A stretch of 64,000 nucleotides of DNA, taken from Mercurialis annua (lineage: Eukaryota; Streptophyta; Magnoliopsida; Malpighiales; Euphorbiaceae). Numbering within the stretch: the stretch's first letter is position 1; every line of letters starts with the position of its first letter. Where the stretch lies: positions 932,501 to 996,500 of the forward strand of contig NC_065576.1 in assembly GCF_937616625.2 (NCBI RefSeq), written 5' to 3'. The notes beneath the pieces were generated by a model that did no database searches, was not told where the DNA came from, and worked only from the letters and a program-made list of their open reading frames with translations. This document shows, piece by piece, positions 12,324 to 25,170 of the stretch. A program made the translations under genes and the position numbers.

Positions 12324-12862
12324 TCATTTTGTTTTAATAAAATTTATGTATATTATCACATAATTATTATTATTATTTGATTATTGATATATAAATCTTG
12401 ATATTTTTTTATAGTGATAGAAGCACAATTTTTAAAATTTGACAGAAAAAATTAAACCTATCGTTTTTTAGTATTTTCTAACATTCATTTGTTTTTCATT
12501 TAATAAAATTATTTCAGCCGGTTTTAACGATTAACCAACATAATAACTATTGATTGTAAATGTCAAAAAAAAAAAATTCTATGTCAAGTTTTTAATATTG
12601 TCTTTTGATCGCTAAAAAGGTGAAATATTGATATTTTATAGAAAAAGAATTTTTTAATAAAAGTAAAATTGAAATAATAATAAATTTAATGAAAAATATG
12701 ATAAGATCATTAAAATAAAAATATTTGTTGCAACTCATAATGAGATATAAATCTAAATAATTTTATGCTACAAAATTGTTTCTCCCTTAGTAACAAAACG
12801 CCCCGTATCACACTCATACACCAAAACACAATCAGCTGCAAACAAAACCATAAAAGTTCACC

Positions 12863-15800
12863 ATGTTAGCAAGCAGCAGCAGAGTCTTTACATTTAAAAA
12901 CTCGCTTCCATTTTTCAATCTCCCCACCAAAACCCACATGGAACCACCGCCCAGATTTCTAAATGCCGCCGCTTTGAACTCCGCTTCTCAGTCGCCGGAA
13001 TCTCCCCCTAGAACATACGATTCCAACGACACTTCTGATCACTCTATATCACTGCAGGAATGGCAAGGATGGGGCACTGTGTCGCCTGTACCAGCTAAAG
13101 TTTCGGAAATTGTTGAGGATTTGAAGGTTTTGCAGAGAAATGTTGATACCCAGATGAGTTTTGGTGGCAAAGGAGGCAAACTTCAGGTAAAAGATTTCTG
13201 TTTGCTTTCTGAGAAAGTGAGAGAAATAAAAAAAAAGTGACTTTAATTTATGTGATTAGAAATAACGGTTATTTTAGTTAATATATGTTAATTTTAATTA
13301 TTGTTGGAATCAAAGATTATTAGTAAGTTAATTGAAAGAAAATGATAGAGATTTTAAAGTTAGTTAGATTTTTATTGATAATGTAGTTACACGAGTTTGT
13401 TTTAGTTAACTGTATCCTAGTTCAGGCACTTATGGTTCGTTTGTCGGAAAGATTTAACTCTTCCTCGATCTTTTATATCAGGGGGAATTCAAAATTCATG
13501 AAGACAAGAAACATAGAGCAACATATGTGGCCTTAGATGGTTCTGAGAATAAGATCCAATTCTTTTCGGCCAGACAAATAGCGTGCCGTGTGCTTGGGAG
13601 TAGAGGTTATCTTTGTCAGAAGGTATTTGATTACTTTTAGTGGAAAAAATAGTGCGAGCAAACCAGATTTTTTTGATACTTGTTCCCCTTTTTATTTGAA
13701 TTTTATCGATTTTCAGTGTTGGCTTCCTTTGGAAGAAGATTGCATGTGTTCGAAAGTCGAGCATTGCTCTCTTTGGCCTGGTATACGGTTCTGGTTATAT
13801 ATGCATCCGAAGGTTAGATAGACAATTCCACTCTCTAAGTTCTGAATGATATCTTTGGTATATGTTTTTCATTACCATAAACAATTTGCAGGATTTTCTA
13901 CGGCAAAACAATACTGGAAAGTTGTTATGGCAAGTATTCGGGGTTCAGTCAGCTACTTTGTGCCTTTATGGCATTCCTGAACAAGAGGAGATCATGTGGA
14001 ATGAATTCAAGCTTGCAGGTCTGCTTTAATTATGGGCGTGTCACATGCTTTCGATCAACAAACAGATCTTCTTTATTAGGCATTTGTATTACCTTCTATA
14101 TGAGAATTTATATTTGCTTAGAAGGATAAATTGAATTATGAGCACATTTTATATGAGAATTTAAAATTTGATTAGGACATATAGAATTATGAGCACGTTG
14201 TCCATTTGCAAGTTTCTGCACTTTTACAAGCCAATGTACATTATGAAATAGTTTAAAATTTAAATAATGCTTCGTATTGTTAACTATAACACATTCTCAT
14301 GTCAAGGTTTTTGCATATTTTCCATGTGTCACTACCAAGTATAGCTCTTGTTCCTATGTCCATAGATCTTGATCTTCTTGCTCTTCAATCATAGCACATA
14401 TTAAAGCTACTGCTTCCATACATGGATACCTGATACTTACATGTGAAAATTGACATTCTATTTTATTTTTCACGTAATCAGAACAAATAAATGTTCACAT
14501 CAATTTTTTAGCACATAATTATTTGGTGATTAAAGTTAACATAGTGACTAGTGACCATGTCCATGTCCATGTGCTTGAATTTTATTTTGGCTTTCACCTT
14601 TTAGCCAATGTAGCTATGCTAAGTTATATTAAATTAAGCACCGAGATTTTTTTAACCTCCAGTATATCTTGTGAGACTATTGTTTCTGATTGTATACCAG
14701 TGCAGGAAAGGCCAACGTTTGGTGCCTTTACCCCAACAAGAACGCAGTTACGCAGTCTGTCTGTGATGCTTTTGGCCAGAGATCTTCCTCTGATAGAGAG
14801 CGCTCTCCTACTGTGGTACTATTTTATGACATTTATATTACATGCTTGTTTCCCTTATGCTTAATTTATAACTTCTGTAATTATTTTGAAATGCTTACAA
14901 CTTAGGTATCGTGTGTAATTGATTTTCACGAGGTCCAATAAATGTGAAGCAGCATAGTATGAGAGCACTTGTGCTATATTTATTAAATGAATGATCAGTT
15001 GAGTGCTGATGCAAACATAGAAATTAGTATGTTATTTAAGCATACAAACGTAGAACATATTTTAGGATGAGGTTTCTCCTTTCTGTGTTTGAAATATCTC
15101 TCTGGATCCTCTTTTCCTTTCCTTTTCTCATCTTTTCAGTTCAATTCAACTAGGTGCTAATTCTCATTGTCATTCTACTTCACAGATGAATGAAGACAAA
15201 GCTCTGAATTTTATTTTGATTGATGGCACATGGAGTAACTCTGCTGCAATGTTTAATCGTTTGAAGGTTATTACCGATTCTATAAAAAAATTGTGTATTT
15301 ATATTATTTTTTCTGCTATGCAGCAAATTGAGTTGCAGAATGTAGTTCATTAGAAAACTTTCACTATTTTGTATAGAAAGGCGTATCTGCTATCAGTAAT
15401 TTGATGGTAGGATCAGGAGCCAAGTTTTGCATTGTTCCTGTCATATTATGGTTTACTTAATTTTTTTCCGCCAAGCTAAAAGTATAAACATTATTTTGTT
15501 CTATAAGCTGTTTGGAGACTCTATAGGCTCATGTGCATTGCATGTGCAGGAGCGTACAAAGTCAGTTTGGGGAGAGGAGAATCTTCCTTGCATCTCCCTG
15601 GCCACTGGCGCTTCTACGATGCACAAACTCCGGTGAGATTTATAGCATACATGTCAAATTCTCCCAGAAGTCAGAAAAAACTGCTACTTTTCAGGATTTG
15701 CACTTCACTCATGTTAGTTAAACATATTTAAGACCACAAGATTTTTTTTTTGGTACAGACCGCAGCCATCATGGGATCGTACCTGTACAGCAGCAGCAGC

Positions 15801-16017
15801 CATTGGCCTTCTCTCTGAGCTGCAATATCTTCCAGAGTTCAGCTCCTGTGGATTGGATAAACAGGCTGAAGCGCTAGAGGATTCCTTAGTTGCTCTATTA
15901 GAGGCACTAACAACACGACGTCTCAGAATGGGCAGGTCAATAACCCGTAAAGTGAGACATAACATCAATTCCCAGCAAGGGCCTCCTGACGGTAATATTC
16001 AGGAGACAATTATTTAA
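12863..16017 (+). CDS. DTW domain-containing protein (tRNA-uridine aminocarboxypropyltransferase-like)
   Basis: The DTW/TAPT family transfers the aminocarboxypropyl group of S-adenosylmethionine to uridine in tRNA (acp3U). Eight exons: 12863-13186, 13482-13622, 13717-13812, 13892-14018, 14706-14815, 15186-15266, 15550-15632, 15759-16017. All have GT/AG borders and give one 406-aa frame. Residues 1-25 could be an organelle-targeting peptide (Ser/Phe/Lys, no acids). A Cys cluster at residues 153, 156, 164 and 166 (C-x2-C-x7-C-x-C) fits the family's metal-binding start. FWLYMHPK follows, then the NNTGKLLWQVFG segment, and the name-giving motif reads DGTW (279-282). RPQPSWDRTCTAAAA follows as the conserved second half. 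The family assignment is firm. The tRNA position modified and the organelle are not visible here. Confidence 0.9.
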
Positions 16018-17068
16018 CTACACAGGTTTGTTATACGGAAGAATTTTTTCCATTTAGCAGTGAATCAATTTAAATTCACCTTTTCTATCACCTCTATGCA
16101 TATGCATCTTGAGTAGATTGAAACACAAGAAACAAATTTAGCAACAAAATTAAGATTGTTTTGGTCTTGGTTTTATCCTATTTTTAGTTTCTTTCATTAT
16201 TAGCTAGCTTAAGCAGTTCTTTAGTAATCTAACGTCTTAAAGTAGACGTTAATATAGTAGGTAACCTCATTTCGGCTTTTGTGGGACTATTCTAATTATA
16301 AGAACAATGAACTCGAGGTGTGATTTTTTATTGTGAAGGTTCATTGCAGTATGATTCTCTTCTGAGATAAACTTCCATCAAGTATAGCATGACATCTCGG
16401 TTGAAGATAACCAAAAACGGCTGAAAGGATACAATCGCGTAGTTCTTTGTCCTTGATTTCACTGTTGAAATTTTGATCTTTACATGAACATTTTTGTTTT
16501 TAGGTCATTTCGCAATATATCTGCCTAGATTTTTTGTACTAAAAAGCTTATATATAAATTCTCTGAAATTGTCTTTGTGTTCATCATAGTTCTGTTGTTA
16601 TGGGTTTCATATTCATCTTGATCGTAAAATATGCAGTCAAAGTATATAGATGCTCATGAACATTCTGGTCGTCAACCTTAGAACATTCTGATTTAAATTA
16701 AAATCACAACTATATTGTAATTTAGTTTTTCTCCCGCTTCCCACTTATAGCATTTTAATTTAATTTCAATTAGTTTTTCATTTATCAGATTAATATAAGA
16801 TGATAACATCAAGTTCATGCCTTGAATTTTTTTATTGTATCAAAATAGTCGTATCTTAATTAACCATAAATATGTATGAATGGGTAAAAGAACTTATTAA
16901 CGTACAAACTTTACCATTTTCTATTATATCACTTTTGTTTTACATTTATTTTATTATTATTTTTAAAAAATTTAGGGAATATAACAAATAATTATTATTC
17001 AATGATAAATACATTCCATAATATTTATGAAATACGTTTGAATTAAACACACCATAAATCAGCAATTC

Positions 17069-17112
17069 ATATAGATAAAATATATTGTCAAAAAAAATAT
17101 AGATAAAATATA
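17069..17112 (+). repeat. Micro-insertion TTGTCAAAAAAA inside a perfect 16-bp direct repeat
   Basis: ATATAGATAAAATATA occurs at 17069-17084 and again, identical, at 17097-17112. Only TTGTCAAAAAAA lies between them. The layout is that of a target-site duplication around an almost completely 5'-truncated, A-tailed retro-insertion. Confidence 0.6.
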
Positions 17113-17199
17113 AATTCTACCATCACTTTCTTTATTTGTTTATTAAAACTATTGTTCCTTATCCGCACAAATCCTTTCAAAAAGAAAAAAAAGTAAGTT

Positions 17200-17242
17200 G
17201 ATTGCTATCTTCATTTTTTTGTCAAAGATTGCTATGTTCATT
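17200..17242 (+). repeat. Micro-insertion ending TTGTCAAA inside a 16-bp direct repeat
   Basis: GATTGCTATCTTCATT (17200-17215) is repeated with one change at 17227-17242. The 11 bases between them are TTTTTGTCAAA. This is the third instance in the window of a TTGTCA-An spacer between direct repeats. Confidence 0.5.
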
Positions 17243-17873
17243 GGAGAAACAGAATAAGTGTCTAAAGGTTGTTGCAGAGTTTATTACACTAAACTTGTAT
17301 GAAACACATGAATTAATGACGTGGCCCTCTTATATTTTTCATTTAAGCAAACTGCAGAGTCTTCTGGTTGAAAGCTTCGGAGACTAATGGCAAAGAGCTT
17401 CAAGAATTGAGGGCAAAGCAAGACAGAGTGAGGAAGATAGAGTGAGCATGCAGAGTCGTGTCCATAAAACAACTGTTCTTGTTGTTTGTGGTGGTAGCAC
17501 ATTTGGAGTTAGGCTAGAACTATATTCAATTAAGAACAGTTTGCATCATTGAGAACAGGAAGAATTTTTCTTTTTGAAAGGAAAAAAAACATTACTTAAA
17601 AAGTGACATATATTTAATAAATTAATTTCCTCCAATTTCATACTTCTAGCATTAGAATAAATTATGATTAATTTCCTCAAGTATCATATCAATATAAACA
17701 AATTGGTGATCCGCCCCTCAAATGTTGTTTTTACTTGTTTGTTTATTATCTTATTATATTTTATCTTCAATATTCACATCAAGTGCATGTCTTCAGTAAA
17801 TTAATAATCATTGTTTTGACATGAACTTTAATTTGACTAGTTAGATTTTTTATTGTATTAAAACAATTATGAA

Positions 17874-18497
17874 CAGTCGACCCTCTAATAGTTAATATTT
17901 TATAAATTAATAATTTAATAATTAATAGAAAATTGAGAGAACCAACTTCGTTTCACGTCGGATAATTAATAATTCTATTATTTAATAATTAATAAAATTT
18001 GAAATATATTCTACATGAATATTAATTATTAGAGAGATTTTTTTAAAAAAATATATAGCAATTGATGATTTATTTGAGGCAATACTAACCTGAATTCATA
18101 AAGTGGAAGTTAAAATACCATCAAATTATGACTTTCTTATTCTTTTGAGAAATTTTAAAAGAAGTTATTAGATAAACAAATTAAAATAAATAAAGTATCT
18201 CTAGTATAAAAAATATTAAAAATTATTTTACTTTATGAATATAACTTGTTAATAATTATTTTTTAGTTTGATATCAATTGATATTTCTTAAATTGAATAT
18301 AAAATTATTTCTACATTGAGTGATTGTAAAGTGTATTTAGTCAGTTTTTTATAATATAATATTAATATTAGGTCTATTAATGTAGATGTTTTAAAATATT
18401 TTTTTAAATTTTTTTATATAAATTCAATAAATTAATAATTCTAATAATTAATAAATTTTTGATCCACCATGTGTATTAATTATCAAAGGGTCGACTA
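17874..18497. mobile_element. Pogo/Emigrant-like (Tc1/mariner) non-autonomous element
   Basis: The left end reads CAGTCGACCCTCTAATAGTT. The right end, complemented, reads TAGTCGACCCTTTGATAATT, giving inverted termini of about 23 bp with few mismatches. The inner motif TATAAATTAATAATTTAATA is like the CAGT..CCTCTATAAATTAATA terminus of plant Emigrant/Lemi elements. The right end abuts a TA that also begins the next Stowaway. The left TA is not preserved, so the copy is old. It has no coding sequence. Confidence 0.6.
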
Positions 18498-18749
18498 TAC
18501 TCCCTCTGTCCCATTCTAATTGAGAAAATTCTCATTGCACATTGTTTAAAAAATTTTAAACTTTACTTTTATATCCTCATATTACATTAAAAGTTTCACC
18601 ACTTAAAAAAAATATTTTTAAAATGCATTAATTGATGAGGGTAAAAGAAGAAAAGTAATGTGAAAATTATTCTATAAATAGAGGTTTTCAAATAGAATGA
18701 AACACTTAAAATAGAAAATTTGGTCAATTAGAATGGGACGGAGGGAGTA
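18498..18749. mobile_element. Stowaway-type MITE (about 252 bp)
   Basis: Termini TACTCCCTCTGTCCCATTCT and, at the other end, AGAATGGGACGGAGGGAGTA are inverted copies with one mismatch. The arms continue (AATTGAGAAAATT against AAAATTTGGTCAATT). TA is present at both ends. It sits directly against the pogo-like element and probably used that element's TA duplication as its target. Confidence 0.85.
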
Positions 18750-20156
18750 TTAATTAACCATAAACATGTATGGTTTAATCATCCAAAAATGCGCTCAATT
18801 TTTGGTTTTTTGTTTTTGACTCCAAAACTTTAATATCGTCAATTTTAGCTTATTTTTAATTTTCAGTTTCTATTGTATTTATTTCTTCAAATTAGAATGA
18901 AAAAAGTTCAAATATGCCTTTCATTTTGCTTTGTATTCTTCTAATTTGTTCTTTTACTATCAAGAATTTCAAACATGAACGGTATATTTATTTTTTTTCC
19001 ATTTTAATTTAAATAAATAGCTACAATTGAAACTAAAAATTAAAAAATAGGTTAAAATTAATAATTTTAGAAATATAAACAAACTCATAAATTTGTGTAA
19101 TTTTTAAATTATTTACATTTTATTGAAATTAGATTTATTTATAACTTTATAAATATCTTAATTATTGAAGGCTAATTTTGTCCCCCCCCCCTTTTTTTCC
19201 CCACATATAAGATAGTTAAGATTATATATATATAGTTCTATCCACCTTATAAAAAAATTACGACTCTACCTCAAACTCCAGCACATTATTTCAAACGCAA
19301 TCGTTAAGAATGTGAATTGAGCCACTTAAAGCTACTTATCATGAGTATAATTCGTTTTATTTTTATATAACAACTTCCTTACAGTATTGTGGCTCATTAT
19401 CTTTTCAAATGATTTCAATACTCAAATTAGAAGTGAAATCTTTTTTAAAAGGAATTTTAATTCGCATAAAGACCAATATATTATAAGTATTAATCTATAC
19501 ACAAATTCATTTTTATATTATTTATATTCTACCATTTATAAAATAATGCAAAATTCTAAAACACCAGTAGTTCATTTTGCCTCGTGAAATTTGTATAAAA
19601 GATCAATTACGATTAAATTCATGACTTTGAAAAAAAAAACAATATGAACTTAACATTTTGTTCCATTTTATCCCTTCAATTCTGAATTGTCCAATGATAT
19701 TTTGCCACCTCAACTCCAATTTATAAATAATACTCCAATCCTTTTTTGACACCTAATCTAAAGGAGTAAAACCGCCCAAATACTAACTTTGAGAATGTTT
19801 TTCTTTAAGTTGAGAGTTTAGTTTTATTTAATCTTTTGTGTTAAGTTTAGGGGGCAAAATTAACCTTTATTGTATCCTAAAATAACAATAAAGTAGTTAG
19901 GAGAATAGTTGTGTTGGGACGAATGACATGGTTATCCATGCAACAATTTCTCTCCTCCCCTAATCTTTTTTTCTCTTTATGTTTGCTAAAATTGGCAAAA
20001 ATTCAAGAACAGAGGCCAATGCAAATTTTTGGCCAGAATCAAAATAATTTTGATCTTAGTGGCAGAAAAAAAAATTACGTTGATTGCTACGTTAATTGGA
20101 GATCAATTTAGATCTCCAAAAGCGTAAGAATTCTTTAGAAAAAATTACCTCAAAAA
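18750..20156. other. Intergenic region and upstream sequence of the LORELEI-like gene
   Basis: AT-rich sequence with a C9 run at about 19182-19190 and no supported gene. Short open frames at 19387-19587 and 19911-20111 have no recognisable product or splice context. The last few hundred bases must carry the promoter and 5' UTR of the gene starting at 20157, but no clear TATA box stands out. Confidence 0.4.
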
Positions 20157-21440
20157 ATGGCATGTAATTATAATACATTGTTTTATTTTATCTTCTTCTT
20201 CCTCTTAATTGAATTCGCCATCTCTTCCTCTTTTATCTCTTGTAAGAATTATTTTCTCAAACTTTTTATGTGTAAATTAATTTGATTTTAATTTTTTGAT
20301 TGCATTTTCATATTCATTTTGATTGAATTCTTTTACAGATGATTCTCTTAATGCTCATGAACATTTGGGTCGTGCCCTTCTTCAAGCCAAGAAAGGTATC
20401 TTTTTCTTTTTCATTTCTTTTTTACTTTTTCTTTTCATTTAACTAATATTTCAATAATTACACATTCAAGAAATAGCAAATGACATAATTTTGTATATTA
20501 TTGAATATTTGTTTTAATAATATGTTGTTATTTTCATTCTTTTCAATATATATATAGATTCAAAATAGTTGGTTTAATACGCAAAATGAATACATTTATA
20601 GAGACATTTACTCATTCATGCGCTCATAATAAGAATCCTCAAATTAATGATTAGAAACTATTTTTTCTTCAATACATTCCAAAATTTTCAAGGTAGATGA
20701 AAATTTGTGTTTAAATAATTTGTGGTTACTGAATTATTAGATTTTACACAACGGTTACTGATATTGAATTTGTTATGTTTAGATTATCTAGCTATGCAAC
20801 CAACATAGCCAAGTCGAATAGTCATACAATTTTTCGATGCTATATAAGCAATTATTGATCAAAATTCATATGATAACCTCGCGTTATTATAAAAGAGAAA
20901 GTTAGATTACCGTAATGTAACAATTGAATGTCAATAACAGTTCGTCTATATTCCGTAACCTCGGGAAATTATAACCCTAAAAATTCAATATTGGTCGAAC
21001 TTTCGCAATTGGTGATGCATTACAACTACAAGTATATACATTGATTTAATCTGATTTATAATGCCATTATTTATGCTTAATGAAATGCAGAATGCAACAT
21101 AAGTTTCGAGGGTTTGGACTATAGTATCCTCACAAACAATTGCAAAGGACCACAATACCCCGTGAAGCCATGCTGTGGAGCATTGACACAGTTTGCATGC
21201 CCTTATGCAGAAACCCTAAATGACAGAACAAATAACTGTGCAGAGACAATGTTCAGCTACATTAATCTCTATGGTAAATACCCTCCGGGCTTATTTGCTA
21301 ACCAATGCAGAGGTGACAAAGATGGCCTTGCCTGTGATGATCCCAAAAATAAGACTTCAAATGCTATTCAATTTGGTGCTACCCAGTCTTTGATGCTCAC
21401 TGCTGGATTTCTAGGGTTTTTCTATTTCCAGTTGTTCTAG
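20157..21440 (+). CDS. LORELEI-like GPI-anchored protein (LLG family)
   Basis: LLG/LORELEI proteins are small GPI-anchored co-receptors and chaperones of CrRLK1L kinases such as FERONIA, and take part in RALF perception at the plasma membrane. Three exons: 20157-20241, 20339-20395, 21091-21440, giving 163 aa. Residues 1-26 form a hydrophobic signal peptide. RALLQAKK precedes the Cys-rich ectodomain, which begins at Cys49. Eight cysteines include the CC pair in KPCCG. The family signature MFSYINLYGKYPPGLFANQC is intact. The C-terminus (AIQFGATQSLMLTAGFLGFF and on) is hydrophobic after a small-residue region, as a GPI-attachment signal should be. Exons 1 and 2 are too short to appear as open frames and were found by splice sites and the signal peptide. 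The specific orthologue (LRE, LLG1, 2 or 3) is not decided. Confidence 0.92.
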
Positions 21441-22106
21441 ATTACTTATATGACAAGTCACCACTACTTCAAGTTTTTTTTTTTGTTTTAATGACATACA
21501 TCTTATTTCTGCAAAAAATATAGTATGCTTTAGTTTTTCTTTTTGTTTTGGATTTTTCTTGATGATTTCTATACATTTGTTGTGATAGTTTAAGATTCTT
21601 AAAACTATATAGTTACCTCTTAAACTATAACCTCTCTTTGGTTTGTTCATAGACATATCGAATATATAGGGTTAAATATTTTGCGGTTATAAACTATACT
21701 ATCATTTTTAAAAACGGTGTCCAAACTATTATATTATGGTTACCGAATTATAAAAAAGTTTTCAAACTATGATAATTTTATAAAATGGTTATCGAATAAT
21801 AGATGTTGACGAGGTAAAAATATACAAGTTGGTGCCCATTTCGTAAAAAAATTATAGTTCGACAACTATTTTATAACTTTTTATAATTCGATAATTGTTT
21901 CGTAAAAAGATATAATTCGATAATTATTTTATAAGTTTTTAGAATACGATAAAAAAATTATACAAAAATTATAGTTCAGTAATATGAAAAATATTTAACT
22001 CCATGTATGTACTATGCATGCATAAAATTTTAAATTTATACATACGTGAACAGAATCGGAAAATGAAAAGAGAAGGAAAGAGTAGAAAATTAACGGTGAT
22101 TAGACC

Positions 22107-22270
22107 TAGGGGTGTGCACTATTCAGTTTGGTTCGCTTCAGTGTGAAAATTTCCGAAACCAAACCAAACCACCCTATAAAATTCAAAACCAAATTTTCTT
22201 AGTTCGGTTTACGGGTTTTTTTAGTTTAGTGAACCGAAAATTTGATTTGGTTCGGTCTAAACCGAAAAAT
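22107..22270. repeat. GGTTCGGTTT-family repeat, truncated, starting TAGGGGTGTGCAC
   Basis: Begins with TAGGGGTGTGCAC, a hAT-like terminus, followed by alternating TTTGGTTCGG and CCGAAACCAAACC words in both orientations. No matching right end with TGCACACCCCTA was found in the next 600 bp, so the copy appears truncated. Confidence 0.45.
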
Positions 22271-24983
22271 ATAAATTTTTAATTAACCATCACTAAAATT
22301 ATATGTATAATTATAATATTTTTACTAAATATAATGATTATTAGTGATGATTTGACATTAATTTGTAACAGAAGTCCTAAAGTATTCATTTAGTATGTTA
22401 ATTTAAATAATTTTTATATATAAGGGGTGGATTTGGATATTAAATATTAGACTCGTATCAGGACCACACCAGATTTGGGTTAACATTTAAAATAGTCAAA
22501 TTTGGTTGGATCCATTCCGACCTGAATTCGCCCAAACCCGAATTCACAATCTGTTTTTGGAGAAAAAAAATCGGCCAAAAACGTTTTAATGTTTTAATTA
22601 AAAGAAATCATAATATCTACTCCAAAAAATATACAAAAATTAGGATCCTAGGTTATTGATCGAATCAAAAGCGATTATCGCAACTGAAAATTGTGCACTG
22701 AATATGAAATTGTCGCAATGCATAAATTGGCTATAGGACACACGATTTAGATAAGAATTAGTAATTATTTGTTAAAAGTTATTTCTGAAAAAGCAGATTT
22801 ATTTAGATAAGAAGAATTGGTGTAGCATATTCTGATTCTAGATGTTCAATTGTCCCCTTCTATAATTGAAACTTTTGGTGTTATGTCAGTGTTCTATTAT
22901 TTTTCTTTCACTTGCAACATGCATTATTATTATTGCACCTCAGGAACGAAGTTGTCGCCAGATTTGCATATCCAATAATGGATAACCTTTAAATTTTTGA
23001 AAAAACGGTGATCGAACATTTAATAATTAATCTGCTAATTTAACGTTTGAATTTTTATTTTATATGATTTACTAATTTAGTGTTTCCCCTTTTTAAAAGC
23101 GTGTCAACAACCGTGACTTTCTATAATTTATTATTTTAATATCTAAATTTTTATTTCTCTAGATAGTTGCATACATGAATATTGTCCACACTGCAGTCTC
23201 ATTTAAGTCAGAAGAATGTTTTATATGTGCTGTTTATGTTTTTAATTTCACATACATAAATATGGTATTGTGCATACTACCATCATTTTCTTAGCTAATA
23301 CGCATTTTTCTCCTTTTAGCACAAATTTGATCGAAATTTATTAAAAATATTATTATACTTTTTAAAAATGGAAATACTATCATGAAAAAAATTAAATAGT
23401 AAGATAGTAATTTTTTAAAAAAACATATGCTATTGATATAATTTTTTTTATTTTTTACAAAAACTATTAAATATCAGATCATCGTATTAACTAGCCACAT
23501 TAATTCGGAATCGAGTCTGCATGAAGATAACTATCACATATATTTGGTTGACCTAGAAATTCCTTATAATGTGGACAATACTCTACATAAAGTTTATAAG
23601 GTGAGCATAATTGACAAAACATAAATTGTAAAGTGAACATATTATAAATATTAAGGTGGTAAACTAAATTATTCAATTAAATATTAACATTTTTTAAAGG
23701 ATCTAAAATTATAAAGTGGACAGTTGTTCACCATACGTTCTTTCTATGTCCACCTTGATCATATCAAATTAGTAATTTAGCTAGAGAAGGAAAGCTAATA
23801 TAAATGAATGCAATTAAAAATTACAGCTATTATTTGTTATCTTTTCTTGTATTTTATTTTAGAGCAGACAATGAATATGAATTATAGATTGGAAGTATGT
23901 GAATCAAATTAGTGCTTCCAAAAGGAGCATATGGCTGTCTTCACATGGCCGTTCCTAACTTTTTGAATCTCTTGTTCGCCAAATTCCAAACTACTGCCGC
24001 AATTTTCTCAATGTCTTAACTTAAGTTTCTTTTTCAATTTATATCTGCTGAAAAGGATATAATTTTTGTATAATAATATAAGAATTCATAAAAAAAAATG
24101 ATAATAACAAAACAAAATTGATAGATTATTTGTTTTAAGAAAAAGTGATCTTTATTTATTATAATGTTATAAAAATGGATAAAATTAAAATATTTAATTG
24201 AGTTATTATTTAGTATATATTATTTAAAAATACTAATTTATTTGCATAGGTCCTCCCATGTGCTTTGGTACCTTATTTTGCTCCAATTTATCCTTCCCTA
24301 TTGATAGGATACTATAAAGATCAGTCGAACTTTATACACAAAATGCATGTTTATGGAAGATTCAACTTTCGACAATATTATTGGGTAGCTTTATTTCAAT
24401 TGGGAGTTGATGATTGCTTTTCAAATCCAACCATTATACAATTTTTTTGGTTCATCAAAATGGCTACATACCATATGCTTTTAAGTGAGATATACAATTC
24501 ATTGAGATAGCTAAAATTCCTTAATGCACAAATGTTCACTTCACCCCCCTTAACTTGGTCCAAATATAAAAAAAAAGTTATTTTTTAACAATTTTTGATA
24601 AAAACATCCACTATTTGTTATTTTCGAATCAGTTTACAATGTGTTTAATTAGAAACGTGATCAACTATTTGAAGAAATGGAGAAGCACCGCACTACTTTG
24701 ATTTCTTTCGGTCATTGAATCGTTTAATTTCTCTAACACTTTTAAGAGCTGTCACATCTGAATAAACTTTTCCTCAGTATGTGTTTGATCATTGAAAAAA
24801 AATCATAAAAGTAACTTTCTTTAAAGAGTTCATGTGTCTCAAGTTACATTTTAAGGTTAAAAATGATCCTAAAGAAATAAGCTATGGGTGTTTTTATCAT
24901 ATATAGCTACTAATATTTTTTTGATCGTTAGTGTTGATTAAGGGGCGGAATGATCCTTTCTTCTTTCCTTATTCAAGAGTAAT

Positions 24984-25170
24984 TGCTATATAACCTAACA
25001 CTTTTAACCCATTTTTTTGTATTGTCTTGACATGTCATGACAATTAAAGAATGGATTGAATAAATTATGTTTTTTGAGATATACATTTTTAGGTGAGAAT
25101 TGGACGAATGAAACCTTAGTAGGTAAAGTGGGTTAAAAGAATTGGATTAAAAAGATGGGGTTATAAAGTA
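24984..25170. repeat. Possible MITE with imperfect inverted arms
   Basis: Left arm TATATAACCTAACACTTTTA followed by ACCCA. Right arm GTGGGTTAAAAG...GGGGTTATAAAGTA. CTTTTAACCCA and TGGGTTAAAAG are perfect inverted copies, and the outer TATAACC/GGTTATA also pair. No clear target duplication was seen. Confidence 0.35.

Larger units (their letters stand above)
16018..17873 (+). other. Downstream of the DTW gene: 3' UTR and intergenic, no further gene
   Basis: The first few hundred bases are probably 3' UTR. The rest is AT-rich without a convincing frame. It contains two micro-insertions flanked by direct repeats (17069-17112, 17200-17242) and a 23-base match to the second exon of the LORELEI-like gene near 16649. 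Confidence 0.5.

Noticed and set aside
24265..24510. 81-codon frame
   Set aside because: No recognisable domain, no splice partners and AT-rich chance composition.
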